Below are positions 36,758 to 48,561 of a stretch of DNA of 64,000 nt, piece by piece. The stretch covers positions 20,001-84,000 of the forward strand of contig JAQGDQ010000725.1 in the NCBI GenBank assembly GCA_030141605.1. The letters are read 5' to 3'. Under the pieces are notes generated by a model. That model searched no databases and was not told where the DNA came from. It saw only the letters and a program-made list of their open reading frames with translations. The stretch is from Tubiluchus corallicola (Eukaryota; Priapulida; Priapulimorpha; Priapulimorphida; Tubiluchidae). The translations under genes and the position numbers were made by a program. How positions within the stretch are numbered: the first letter of the stretch is position 1; each line of letters begins with the position of its first letter.

Positions 36758-37444
36758 ATTTCCTATTAGCAAACAAAGTCTTATAGTTCACTTACATGCT
36801 CATCTGGAACACATTATGGAGCTGTTCAATAGCTAGCGCCGTATCACATTCTACACATTGACAAAATTTTCACAGTTGTTACTCACCCACTGTTACACCG
36901 ATGCACCAATTTGACCAAGTGTACATTTCTAGGTAAAAAAATGATTTGACTGCTTAATTGAATTTGCTGAAATCTGTCCCAGGCATTTGATATGGTTTTG
37001 CATAGCCGGTTTTTTCGCTATTCTGTCTTTGAATACTTTGAATCTGAAGACTTTCTCCTTTATGCCTGAATTAAAGCAAACTTTTTGCAGTGTTTTTGGA
37101 TGATTCTTGTTCTTAGCTTTTTTTTAATTTTGACTACAAAAGGTCTCATTTCTCTTTGACTCAATTTAAAATTTAGTTTTGAAGTCAAGGACAGAACTGA
37201 TTTATTTTCTACCTCATCCATAATTGCGGATTTTTTAAAAGTATATAGAAAATTCTTACTTTTTGTGTATCTTTCTTTTAATATATATTTGGAAACCAAA
37301 TATATTTGGAAACCAAACCACTTTTACTAACACAAAAAAACCTAATGGTATAATCGACGAAAAATTAAAAGAACGATTATATCAATTTATGGAAAACGGA
37401 ACTCTTTAGCCATGATAGAAAAATCGGGCAAACCCTTATTATAA
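36758..37444. other. Unassigned DNA
   Basis: No gene recognised. A short duplication (atatatttggaaaccaa twice at 37283-37316) is present. Confidence 0.4.
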
Positions 37445-38008
37445 CGCTTATAGGGTCACCGGGGGTAAAAATTACCCCCAGACCCGGTTTTTTGTATTTC
37501 ACCCTTTTACCATACACATCCCAGTAAACCTTTTCTTTTTCTAAATATGTTTTGTGCACAAAATACTTTCAGTTGTTTATTTTAGGCGCATTGTCTCACC
37601 ACAAAATAAAAGTGAAAATGCAATATGTCGATTTTTTGGTGGCAAGTTGTGCTGAAAATAGACAGTTAATCAAATTACTCCACCTAAAAGAAGAAAGTAG
37701 TAGACAATAAATTCAAAATAACGATGATTTTTGCACACGCGCTAGCAATGTCGGTTGTCTACACTTATTCTAGCATAGATAAGGGAACGTAACTAAGTGA
37801 ATTTAAATTTCGTATTACTAGTAAGTCACGTGTCTTTGATCAGAGATAAAGTGTATCCTATAGTGGTCAGCATAACCACAAATTAAACCGCCACACAGTA
37901 ATGAAACATGGCGGTTTATCGAAAGTAATTTACGAATTATGGTGGGGGTAATTTTTTACCCCCCCCCGTTACCAAAATCGGTTGTAAAAAATCGTGACCC
38001 TATCAGGG
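37445..38008. mobile_element. 564-bp TTAA-type element with palindromic subtermini
   Basis: The left tip CGCTTATAGGGTCACC pairs with the right tip (complement of CCCTGATAGGGTCACG). The right flank is TTAA (38009-38012); the left flank is ATAA (37441-37444), one change from TTAA. Just inside each tip is a palindrome, GGGGGTAAAAATTACCCCC on the left (37461-37479) and a longer version on the right (about 37944-37968). No transposase frame. A piggyBac-like non-autonomous element is the best reading. Confidence 0.75.
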
Positions 38009-38012
38009 TTAA

Positions 38013-39008
38013 GAACCTAAAGAACTTTTAACCCAATATAAAATGTGAAACTACTTGTTGTTCTGAAGTTACCAAAAAGTTAATAAGAAAATTCACTAAA
38101 CTTAAAAAAGCTCTCATAAATTGTAAATTAAAACAGGTCGTTATCAAAACCTAAACAAATTCTAACCGAAAATCGCATATGTTAGTATTACCAAAATCGG
38201 AAGTAGAGATCGAACTTCATTTCAATTTTACATTCTACTTTACATATGACGACTTGAGATTTAACTTATACAAAAAAAAACTGAAACACTTTGTACCTAT
38301 TTTTGCTGTTATGCCTGAATGAGAGAAATTTAGATTTTTATTAGGTTAGAGTCATTTAGGTATTCTTAAAATTATAATCAACTGATAGCAATATAATTGA
38401 GAGCATTAGAATATAATATAATTATATTGCAACTGAATTACGTGCGAGTAATGATATTTAAATCTCACATTCGTGCCTAATATATAATTAGTAGGTTGTT
38501 AAAATATTAATGCTTTTTAATACTAACTTATCTGACTTTTAAACGGTTTGAATGCACCTAAATTGATGTTTCTTATTTAGAGAAACTTCTATGTGTTCTA
38601 TAGTAATGTTATGTGTTTCTTGTTGGCCATATTTTTATGTAACTGTTTGGTTGCTGTGATAAATACATAAACTGAGATTTTCCTCTGTGATTTGCCTGGT
38701 TTAGTTCCATCTTGGTGAAATAGGTGGTGATTTGAAATCTTAGAAAACACATCAATAACATAGAAATTTTAAAATATGAAAGTAATTACAAAAAGGCTGA
38801 TCGTACTTTTGGTTTTTTGATAATAATTAGTAACCAATTTTTCCTCTATTAATTGCCTTTAATAAAACCTGTTAATGCAGATGACGGGATTTCTCATCAC
38901 ACTAAAATATTAGGAAATTTTTAGCAGTTTTATAATTAATTTAATGTTAATTCTAATTATATATTTTTCGTCTTCTGTATAATATGATAAAATCTTTCGT
39001 GGAGATCT
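38013..39008. other. Unassigned AT-rich DNA
   Basis: No gene or repeat recognised. Confidence 0.4.
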
Positions 39009-39012
39009 TTAA

Positions 39013-39471
39013 CCCTTTCAGTCCCAAATTATTTTTTAATAAGAAAACATTTTTTGGCTTAGTACTTTTGTTCAATATGTCCATCTTGTTTACACATAAT
39101 AATAATTTTTTTCTACCTGTATCCGTGTGCTAAATATAGCCTGTATCCCACAGGATACATTGGGATTGAATGGAAGCGTAAAATGTGCTTCATTTTGCAA
39201 CTGCTGATAATTTTTTAAAGTGTTTAAGACATTTAGTATGCATGCTATGCTGATCTGTACAAAGTCATCTCTAAAGTACTGTTCCTTGCACAGTTTTTTA
39301 TGCTATGTAGATTTTCTAGTTTGCCATTTTATCACCATTTTTAGTCTATTGTTATTGGCTTAAATCAAAATAACTATTAACAGATCAAACAACTGTCAGT
39401 TTTAAAATTTTATTAATTTTAAAGGCAGAAAATATTCTTGTATCCCACGGGATACAATGGGTATGAAAGGG
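39013..39471 (-). mobile_element. Family D 459-bp TTAA element, copy 2
   Basis: It is the reverse complement of 20997-21453 over its whole length, starting CCCTTTCAGTCCC and ending ATGAAAGGG. The flanks are TTAA (39009-39012) and CTAA (39472-39475). The subterminal palindromes are GTATCCCACAGGATAC (decayed) and GTATCCCACGGGATAC. Non-coding. Confidence 0.88.
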
Positions 39472-39689
39472 CTAAGGGAACACATTGCAAAAAGTTCCGT
39501 TGGCCTGATTTCACGTGCTCAACATGGTAAAAACAGTTTGGCTAACATTTGCCTTTGCAATATTGATGACATTTCGTGCTTCTAATCTTGTGGTTTTTCT
39601 GTACTGAATGTTCCATTAGGAAAACTTTGGACTCTTCCAAGAATGGGGACCAAGTGGTCAATCCTACAGTTGAGGCTGCAAAAAATATA

Positions 39690-40173
39690 ACATAGATGCT
39701 AATAAAGAAAGGGTGAAGATCATGAAAAAGTCTGAATGGAAGCAAGAAATAAAGAATAAGATTGAATATTGTATAAAGAATGTTGTATAATGAATTTACA
39801 GAAAAATGCAGGAGCAGCACTAAATTAAGATTTTTAAGGCATACCGAGTGGAAACGACAAAATTACATAGACACATGCGAGCCAGAAGAGGTTAAAGATA
39901 TATTGAAAATAAGACTGAATACGATTAAAGTTAAAGGGAACTACAAGAATGAGTTTAAGGATCAGTTATTATGCCCAGTGTGTGAGGAAGATGATGACAC
40001 TACTGAACATATGCTTAGATGTTACAGATATGGAGAATGGACAAAAATTTGAACTCAGATGTATTAATGAAAAGTGAAAAGGAAGGATTGCTAGAAATTA
40101 GAAATCTAGTGAACGAATGTATGGAATACAGGATAAAGACAAATAAAGACATTAAACTTGGAAAAGACAACTA
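39690..40173 (+). mobile_element. LINE C-terminal fragment with two frameshifts
   Basis: Reading across frames gives SEWKQEIKNKIEYCIKN, then KLRFLRHTEWKRQNYID and the Cys/His tail LCPVCEEDDDTTEHMLRC (39780-40052). A third frame from 40037 gives LMKSEKEGLLEIRNLVNEC and a stop near 40173. The order is that of the C-terminus of an animal LINE reverse transcriptase, possibly of the L1/Tx1 type. Frame changes near 39780 and 40037 make it a dead copy. The sequence 40174-40330 may be its 3' UTR. Confidence 0.75.
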
Positions 40174-40797
40174 AAAATCAGCGTTAACGATAGACTTTGC
40201 ACCCTATAAAGGTGCCCGCCTCTGATAGGTGGAGAGAGTCTAGTATCGCAATCGCAAATCCTCGTTGTTGGCGACAAGGACCACAATGATGTTCGACTGG
40301 CTGTAGAACTTTCCTCAGGAATGGGTCCACGGCTTCAAGCTAGATGGATTTGTATTGACTAATGCTAAAAATGAGCATTCGTTGAGTTCTGAGCATTTCT
40401 TTTTCATTGTGAGATATTTTATTAGCGTAATTTCTTATAATTAAAAGCTTAAATTGTGATAACGTACGTGAAATGAGTTCTTGAGCTATTTTCGTTTGAC
40501 GGTTAGCTTGAAATGAACTTCTGATGAAGCTTTTCATTCATATTTTTATCCTTACTGTTCTTTATTGGCTTTACTGCCATTTCAAATTCATTCAGTACAA
40601 AAATTGCTTTCTTTCACACATTTTTAAGTGCCCAAAGATTTATTAACATTTTTTATTGATGTATTGTAAGCTTATTAGTAGATGTTTTTTTTTAAATTGA
40701 AATTGTGTAAATCAGCTTGTTAAGCTTGTTAAATAGTGGTTCATTTGTAAAGTAGCCATGGAGAATGTAAGCTTTTTATGAAAGTGAAAGACATTTT
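40174..40797. other. Unassigned DNA
   Basis: Apart from the possible LINE 3' UTR at its start, nothing was recognised. Confidence 0.4.
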
Positions 40798-41079
40798 TTA
40801 CTTACTTACTTACTTACTGCTTGCTTGCTTACTTGCAAACTTATATACATACATACATACATACATACATACATACATGCATGCATGCATGCATGCATAC
40901 ATGCATGCATGCATACATACATACATACATACATACATACATACATACATACATACATACATACATACATACATACATACATACATACATACATACATGC
41001 ATACATACATACATACTTACCTTCTTTCTTTCTTACTTAATTACTTACTTAGTCACTTTCTTACTTACTTTCTTATTTT

Positions 41080-41170
<91 letters not shown>
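40798..41170. repeat. Compound (TTAC)n-(ATAC)n-(ATGC)n-(TTAC)n tract
   Basis: Four-base units change along the tract: cttactta, then tacatacat, a tgcatgcat patch at 40878-40912, more tacatacat, and (TTAC)n from about 41018. The Tyr/Ile/His/Thr, Met/Tyr/Val/Cys and Leu/Thr/Tyr frames are by-products. Confidence 0.97.
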
Positions 41171-41171
<1 letters not shown>

Positions 41172-41926
41172 AAATAATTAATTACGTATACTTACTTACT
41201 AAGTTACTGACAAAATCCTGGCGGTTACTCTATCTACCGTTTCCTTGCGGTTAAGGCTATTATCTGGGCCAGATGCCCTATAAAGAAAAACGATCGCAAA
41301 ATTCAGCGATTGTTTAAAGCAAAGTTCAACAAACGCACACCCTAGCTTGTCATCGCTTAAGGTGTTTTTTTACTCAACTCAATAACACATCTTATGCACG
41401 AATTCAAAACGTGTTTAGAAAAAAAGCACGTGTGACGTCACCGCCTTCCATTTTCTCACACGTGCTGAGTTAAACCGAGTTTACGCTAACATTTTACAAG
41501 CATAAACTTAAACGACTCGCAGGAGTAAATACATGACCTATCTAACAGCCTTGTTGGGTCTGCTTCGCCTCAACAGTAAACATACATTTGCGTAAACAAA
41601 CGTTATCATTATGCGGCGTAAGTAGTGGCAAAAACAAGGATGTTCTTGTGTTTAAACCGCTGCTATCATCAGCTCCTGTATCCATCTCACTACGGTCGGT
41701 AGTTCTCAATTGAATCTCTAAGAGAGTCAGGCTCACATCATTTACTTGGTGGAGATCTTGTTTATCTGATGGCATCTGCAGCTGCTGCCAACACGTGCAA
41801 GTGCAGAATGCCAGAAACTTGAAAATCGTTGAACAAAAAGAAGCCATTTTGCACATTAATCGTCTCGCCTGGTACCTTTATTTCTTTGGCCTACATGCAA
41901 TTAACGTCTACAATTTGCATTTTGTA
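41171..41926. other. Unassigned DNA
   Basis: A 104-codon minus frame (41542-41856) shows no recognisable domain; it begins MCKMASFCSTIFKFLAFCTC, which is hydrophobic, but I cannot support a gene. Confidence 0.35.
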
Positions 41927-42291
41927 GTTTAAAGGAAAACGGCCTGATTTTTCGTATATTACCACATTTTGAAATAAGTTATTATTCGTACTTTGTAGTT
42001 TAAAGGAAAACAGCATAATTTTTCATATATTACACCGTTTTGAAGTAAGTCTATTATTTTCATTTTGTAGTTTAAAGGAAAACGGCATGATTTTTTATAT
42101 ATTACACCGTTTTGAAGTAAGTCTACAATTTGCGTTTTGTAATTTAAAGGAAAACAGCATGAGTTTTCATATATTACCCCATTTTGAAGTAAGTCTATTA
42201 TTTGCATTTTGTAGTTTAAAGGAAAACGGCATGATTTTTCATACATTACCACATTCTGAAGTAAGTCTATAATTCCCACTTTGTAATTTAA
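41927..42291 (-). repeat. 72-bp satellite made of family A termini
   Basis: Each unit starts gtttaaaggaaaacggcatg, continues atttttcatatattacaccg and ends with a ~20-bp linker (tctattatttgcattttgta). The TTAA at the unit start lies at 41929, 42000, 42072, 42144, 42216 and 42288, that is, spacings of 71, 72, 72, 72 and 72. The first ~50 bp of the unit is the family A end, and the sixth TTAA begins an actual family A element. Confidence 0.9.
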
Positions 42292-42668
42292 AGTAAAACA
42301 TCATGATTTTTTCATATCCTACCCCATTTTGAAGTACAGTGGGTAAAAAGTATACATTTCAACACCTGTAATAATACCAAAGCCTTTCTAATAATCAAAT
42401 AATGGATTAAGAACTTAATTAACTACAGAGGAGCCCAGCTGATGACGACATCACAAATGAACATAATTTTCAACAGCCCAAGCATTCTACGAGCGGATTG
42501 GACGTGTTTGCAAAACCGAAAAATGAAGTACAGTGCTACTGTATAAAATTTTGTGTGATATACAATTACCGTTATGTTTTAATAATTGTTTTATGTAAAA
42601 ATAGTGTGTTCCTTTAATATAGGGTAGATTGTTCTGAGCTGTAGTTTAAAATTGGGTCCAGTTTTCCT
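42292..42668 (-). mobile_element. Family A element, internally deleted
   Basis: Flanked by TTAA at 42288-42291 and 42669-42672. Left tip AGTAAAACATCATG, right tip the complement of AGGAAAACTGGACCC. At 377 bp it lacks the middle part containing the catgcgtgag phrase. Confidence 0.8.
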
Positions 42669-43002
42669 TTAATGATTCATCGAAGAAGTCGAACTACGAA
42701 CATCTGCGGTTCTGTCAATCATTACATAATTAATACTTGTTCAAAACGGAGACGTTTAAAGGTGATTCTATAATCTTGCATTTAGTTTTTGATATCGTGA
42801 CTTGTAACTCTTTTAAACAGAAGAAGCCATTGTGCCGATTTCCCAATTTTGTTACATAACCATTAGGATGTGACGAGACAATGAGCTCGTTCAAGTGCAT
42901 GGCGGCAACTGCCACGCCTGAAAATTTCTATTCAGAGGTAGTATATTTTATATTTATGCTTTATAGACAGTTCTTTGCAAATTTCTTTGTTATATTTTTT
43001 TA
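42669..43002. other. Unassigned DNA
   Basis: No gene recognised; 42970-43002 is the start of the dispersed segment also seen at 3190. Confidence 0.4.
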
Positions 43003-43202
43003 AGTTTAAGTGATAACAGTAAAATGAACCAAGAATGTTGACTGACTTGTTCCTTCCTTTAGCACACCACAAACAGTTTAAGTGATAACAGTAAAATAAA
43101 CCCAACATACTGAGTGATTTGTTCTTTCATTTAGCACACCACAAACAGTTTAAGTGATAACAGTAAAATAAACCCAACATTGAGTGATTTGTTCTTTCCT
43201 TT
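43003..43202. repeat. Three 72-bp tandem units
   Basis: The phrase gtttaagtgataacagtaaa recurs at a 72-bp spacing (gataac at 43012, 43084, 43156), with agcacaccacaaaca between units. The first unit continues leftwards into sequence shared with 3190-3275. Confidence 0.85.
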
Positions 43203-43681
43203 AATATGTAAATTACACATTTCAAATTGCCAAATTGTTGCAATGTAGATCTATCTTATACAAACAATGTTAACAGCGCTCAGGTATTTGTACTCGTGTG
43301 TACTTGCGTAGAGTGTCGGTACACATATCTTTCCGTTTTTTTATTAGTCGATACGCGATTGACACGTTAATCGAAGAATCAATGTCGGCACGCCGCTATA
43401 AAGTAAAGTGTTACGTTTTGAGTTCACACTGGATAAGTTATATCAGCAAAAGCTAATCACCAATCCACCTGACGGCTTCAGCTTTCAAAATTATGATTAG
43501 ATTAAAGGTGCCGCTTTGACGAGAGTACACAGGTGAGTACTGTACATTGATTTTCATTAAACACAAGCCTTATTTGCACCTGCATGTGTGAGCCGTGTTT
43601 TAACTGATAATGAAAAACAGTAAATTGGCCATCAGACTGTAACAGTTGCAGTTTCATAAAGCGAGATTTATAACCGTTCAT
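43203..43681. other. Unassigned DNA
   Basis: No gene or repeat recognised. Confidence 0.4.
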
Positions 43682-43705
43682 GTTATTATTATTATTATTA
43701 TAATG

Positions 43706-43757
<52 letters not shown>

Positions 43758-43965
43758 GTAATAATGATAATAATAACAATAACAATAACAACAACAACAA
43801 TAATAACAACAACAACAACAACAACAACCACAATAACAACAACAACAACAATAGTAATAATAATAATAATAATAATAATTATTATTATTATTATAAAAAT
43901 CAGTTTAAGTTGTTATAGCAATTTTCAGTTTTTAGCTGTTATCACAAATCGGTATTTTATTTACG
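43682..43965 (-). repeat. (ATT/AAT/AAC)n tract plus dispersed ~70-bp end
   Basis: (ATT)n turns into (AAT)n, (AAC)n and back to (ATT)n. At its right edge ataaaaatcagtttaagttg, ttatagcaattttcag and agctgttatcacaaatcggt are the reverse of 25155-25225. Confidence 0.85.
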
Positions 43966-44422
43966 TATTTAATTATCAATGAAATTATCAGAATTTGTCA
44001 ACTTTTTTAAATGGAACTAACTGGGTTGCAATTTTTCGTTTTGTACTACAAACACCTTCCACTGTTAATATTTACATGTTAAATTTACTGTTAAAATAGA
44101 CACACAGTGGTCAGTCATATTTATTTCATTTATTTTTTGTGACTAGTAATTCTAAATCTTTCAGTGTGTCGATATAAAGTTTACCCACGTGTACAAGTGC
44201 AATTGCTCAGTTTATATCGGCCTATATGCATATTTGAAGACTTACTTAACTGAAACCTTCCACAATTTTACTAAAATGAAACTTCGCTTGTGTAATAGCA
44301 CCTTTGTCTTTCTAAGACAGTTAGCATCTAAGCCTGTATATTCATTGACTAAAATGCCCATCAAATGTTATTAAATTTGATAATTTTATCAAATCAAATT
44401 AATTTAATTTGGCAAGTTGTTT
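43966..44422. other. Unassigned DNA
   Basis: No gene recognised; a 61-codon plus frame (44189-44374) has no domain. Confidence 0.4.
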
Positions 44423-44427
44423 TATAG

Positions 44428-44804
44428 GTTTTACACGTCAAATATAGACCTGTGTTAACTCAAATGTAGACTTCGGTAGTTCAAATGTGTTAACAATGGT
44501 TTTCAACAAATCTTAAGCGCTTTTTGTAAGTCAAATTTAAACACATGTCAAGTCAAATGTGATATATAAAAATTGATGCTGCCGATAGCACCATGACCAT
44601 AAAATATAATTTTAACTTGGTTTATCTTTTTTGTAATTTGAGCTTAAATAAGCTAATTACCGATTTATTCAAAGTAATGCATCTACATTTTCTTTCCTAA
44701 TTCACATTTGAGTTACCAAAACACATTCGAAATTCTCCTGTCTACATTTGACTTACCTAAGTCACATTTGAACTTTCTTGTGTCTAAATTTGATGTGTAA
44801 AAGC
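44428..44804. mobile_element. 377-bp inverted-repeat element flanked by TATAG
   Basis: The left end GTTTTACACGTCAAATATAG pairs with the right end (complement of CTTTTACACATCAAATTTAG). Inside, the motif TCAAATGT recurs in direct and inverted orientation (44461, 44482, 44549, and reversed at 44705, 44745, 44765). TATAG occurs at 44423-44427 and 44805-44809, a possible 5-bp target duplication. No coding frame. Confidence 0.6.
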
Positions 44805-44809
44805 TATAG

Positions 44810-47800
44810 CTACTTTTTATATGCAACAAACAAATGAGTAACAATGGAGTCTCCACTTCAAACAATGCGTACAACAATGTAGTAACAGTAATACGTAGAC
44901 GTTTATTAAATAAGATTTACACGAATTGCACATCGTTATTGTACATACACACACACGAGAAAAAAAACTAGAATTTTTAGTCAGATGTGCTGACTTGGCT
45001 TTACTGCTGTTTCTCCATTATGAAGTACATCATTTACACAACGGAAGTACTATAATATAATCCCTGTTACAGTTAATAATAATAACAACATATCTGTCTG
45101 CTCTGAGTTACGGTAACTAGAACAGAAACAGTAGATGACACAAGTCTTTTTATAGTTGATTGTTTAGTTTCTAAACTATTCCTGAAGAAATTATTTTAAA
45201 CCAAAATGGGGACATTATAATCAAAATAACTTCAAATGAAATCAAATGCATTAATCTTTTAATTCACGCTGCTATATAATCGTAATCTCTTTGATATTTT
45301 ACTCTTCAAAATAAGTTTCCATTTTGTATTTGACGTTTATCTTATGTTCGAAATAATTATTTAGATAAAATTTATGAAGCCTATTAAGTAGTTCGATAAT
45401 CACTGCAAGTGAAATTTTACTATACAGTTTCATTTCACAAGGTTGTGCAGTTTTTATTAATTAATTAATTAAAATGTTTGGAGAAACATTCATGTGTATG
45501 GAGAAAAAGGTGAAATTTAATAAACAGGTAAAAAATTTCTGTTCCAAATTATGAGTTCAGCGTTTTTGTTGCCACTGTAAATAACATTTAAATAATATTA
45601 AAATACGGTTAAACGAAACATTTCAAAGCGTTCCACAAACACAAAATTTACAACATCATAGACAATCTTCCACTTTGATATCCTGGTTTCTTCGCTGAGT
45701 ATTCCTATATTAATTACCGTTTTTCTACATTTGCTAATAACCTCTTATTCATTAAACTATTATTATAGTGAGTAATCGCGCCATTTATATACAAGAACAA
45801 AACATTATTTTACAAACGCATTTCAAACAATGTTACACAATATTCATGAACAATTATAATTGTTACCTAAAAGTCACAAAAACTGTTTACTGTACACGTG
45901 GTATTATTATGCATTTTCGTAGCTAACACTGTTCATTTACACGGTAATAATAATATTTGTTCATTTTCGTTTGATTGAAGCTCACGCTGTCTTTAAACAC
46001 GCTTGTCACTCGGCAAGAACGAAATTACATAATAACGTATATATATATATATATATAATCAATTTTACAAATGTTATTATGCTTATTGTAATGTGCTCTG
46101 AGAACGTTAAAAAATACATATGGGGGTTTTTAAACTTATTTTGAACAACACAGTTTATCAAAGCTAGCAGAGTTTGGTAAAATTTTCCAAATTCTATAAG
46201 CTCAATTTTTTATAATGCTATTTAAAATTACCTAGAACGATTTGAATGTCTACTACAAACGAAATAGACGTAATCAAACAGTGGTTAAAATTAACCGAAA
46301 AAGCTTAAAATTCTTTTTAGTGGCAAAAAAGGAAAATCAGTAACACACTGCGATAGGGATAACTTTTTAAAGTTAGATAAATTTATGGTACGCATGTACA
46401 GGTACAAAAGAATTCATCTAGAAAAGAATTTATCTAGAAAAGAATTTATCTATCTTTTGTACAGATACAAAAAAATTTATCAGAAATATTCTCAGAAAAA
46501 CGCAAAAACCAGACGTGCTGAACCGATCAAGACGATTTCACCCTCAGTGGTAGTAATACCATATGCTTGCTGTAGTGAAAACGTCTTACCAGTCATCATG
46601 CCACTGGCTTGACTGGTTAAAAATACCTGGTTTTATACTTTTGCTTTGTTCTATTTTTACCGAAAAGCTGCTTCAGTTGTGATCTTTGATAAGCTGCTTA
46701 TTCATTTAAAATTTAAACTTAACAAACCGAGTGATTGCTGGTTTACATATGCGTTAGTGACCTTGTTCGGATTTTCAGAACGCTGAAGTGATGCAAAATA
46801 CTACAACACTTAGGAAAAAACTAATTGAATTGAACTTGCATTTTTAAAACCCAATATATGCCCACGTGATCATTCGAAAAATCATTTACAAATAATTATA
46901 GCTTTATAACAAATTTTAATTTAAAAAATGAACAATAATTAAACTATTTCTTCGTCATTTGAAACACAGAAAGCTTACAAACAGTTATTTGTGCAGCCAC
47001 AAACCCACAAGGTCTTACATTGTATTGAAATAAATCCCATATTTTGATGAAAATATTAAAGGATAAGCACGCGGGTCTTTTTATAATCACGGAATGCAAT
47101 TTTCGCGGGATTACGACTAATGGATTGTTTGAATTGACAACATTACTCATTGAAGCTTTGGAATTTCTCAGTAGTTGCTAGATTATCAATATAGTAGTCA
47201 CCGTTTCAACACAAAAGTGAAGGTATTGAGCCTGTTAATTCACGTGTACCACTATTCTGAAATATATAAGCTTGCTAAAAACAAATAAGTACGTAAGTTC
47301 TTTAATTAAATTGCTGTAAAGATCTTTCAGCCTGTCAGACAAAATGAGCTCCATTTTATCTCTAAAACTCGGTGATGGAAAATAAAGCAAACAAGAAGCC
47401 ATAGATATCTCATCACTATGATTAACTATAACCATAGATACGTCGAAATTTACCAAGAGGATTTGATATAATTTACCTTAAATCGTTACACAACCTCATC
47501 GATGTGTGCAATTTAAAAAAGGCAAAAATTGCTTAAAAAATTGGGTATGAAAATCTGACCATTTTTGGCCCCGTTATTTAATTTATTTTTATCGAGTTTT
47601 GAAATGGTAAATTTCAAAAATGAATTCATGATAATTCATTAGTAATTAATCATAATATGCAGTATCATTTCTGGCTCCAAATATGTGAGAATAGCAGCGT
47701 TTTAGTTTCTGTGTTTAAGCAGGCTTTAACATTAGACGAAAGGTCTGTAAATCACAAACTATATTCAACTAATGAAAAAAGCTATCCAAAAATTTCCTTT

Positions 47801-47870
47801 TTTCTGTCAAGCTATATTTTGGATAATTTTTACCTGAGTTAACAGTCTGTGTCACCTTTTCAACTACTGT
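44810..47870. other. About 3 kb of unassigned AT-rich DNA
   Basis: No gene, RNA or dispersed repeat recognised. A (TA)n run lies at 46041-46056, and three copies of an 18-bp phrase (agaaaagaatttatct) lie at 46410-46455. Short frames (46385-46612, 46944-47150, 47235-47456, 47657-47842) show no domain. Regulatory sequence downstream of the Hox gene could lie here, but nothing identifies it. Confidence 0.4.
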
Positions 47871-47876
47871 TTTATT
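47871..47876 (-). other. Candidate polyadenylation signal for the Hox gene
   Basis: The minus strand reads AATAAA about 690 bp after the Hox stop codon, the first canonical hexamer I noticed in that direction. In such AT-rich DNA a chance match is common, so this is only a candidate. Confidence 0.3.
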
Positions 47877-47930
47877 GTGTCATCATCGTTATCTTTATGA
47901 CTCTGCACATCTGCCGCTTCTGAACACAGG

Positions 47931-48016
47931 TAACAGAAACTGACTTTCGGGTAGCAGAAGCTGACCATTCATGTAGCAGAAACTGACCGCTCAGATAGCA
48001 GAAACTGACCATTCTG
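47931..48016. repeat. Four copies of a 22-23-bp repeat in the presumed 3' UTR
   Basis: Units read gtagcagaaactgaccattc with small changes (gtaacagaaactgactttcg, gtagcagaagctgacc, tagcagaaactgaccgctc). They lie about 550-630 bp beyond the Hox stop codon on its minus-strand side. Confidence 0.75.
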
Positions 48017-48561
48017 GGTTACCATCGTCTCGGCAACAGAAAGTAATAACTTTGCGGTAATTGCAGTACATCTTCCGTTTGCTACAAGTAGGATCGTGTC
48101 CACGTAAGATGGATGACATAGACAATGTGCTATAATCCCCAAGTTGTACAGGAAGGTAGCCAACACGGTACGACACGAAGATAACACTAGCACGCGTCGT
48201 CTATCTCAATTACCCATAAATGATTATATTCATTTGTCGCCAACACTGACACACTGGTTTTAATTTACAACATCGAATCGGACGATAAGTCTAGCACAGT
48301 GACACATCTACTGCACGAGCAGTGTCCGAATCAGGCCCTATATTTACAGGAAAGTCAGCCAAGCTGGATGTACCATCACATCCAATCAAAACTGGTAATA
48401 AATAAATAAACTTACGTTTACATACATGAAATAAGTACAGATATACACATCATTTTAATCACAAGTTGATTTAAACTCAATATGTACACGAATCGACGAT
48501 TGAGCAAGAATAAACGACACTGCATTCTGGGATAGACAAGTGCATTGTGTGATACAATGGT
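48017..48561 (-). other. Presumed Hox 3' UTR or downstream sequence
   Basis: Lies immediately after the Hox stop codon on the minus strand. No coding frame or repeat recognised; two overlapping short frames (47969-48193, 47991-48176) are unsupported. Confidence 0.35.

Noticed and set aside
41542-41856. Possible secreted small protein starting MCKMASFCSTIFKFLAFCTC
   Set aside because: The hydrophobic start is suggestive, but there is no cleavage-site context, homolog or codon signal I can support.
42087-42279. Repeat protein in the 72-bp array
   Set aside because: 72 is divisible by three, so the array reads open on both strands; the unit is a transposon terminus.
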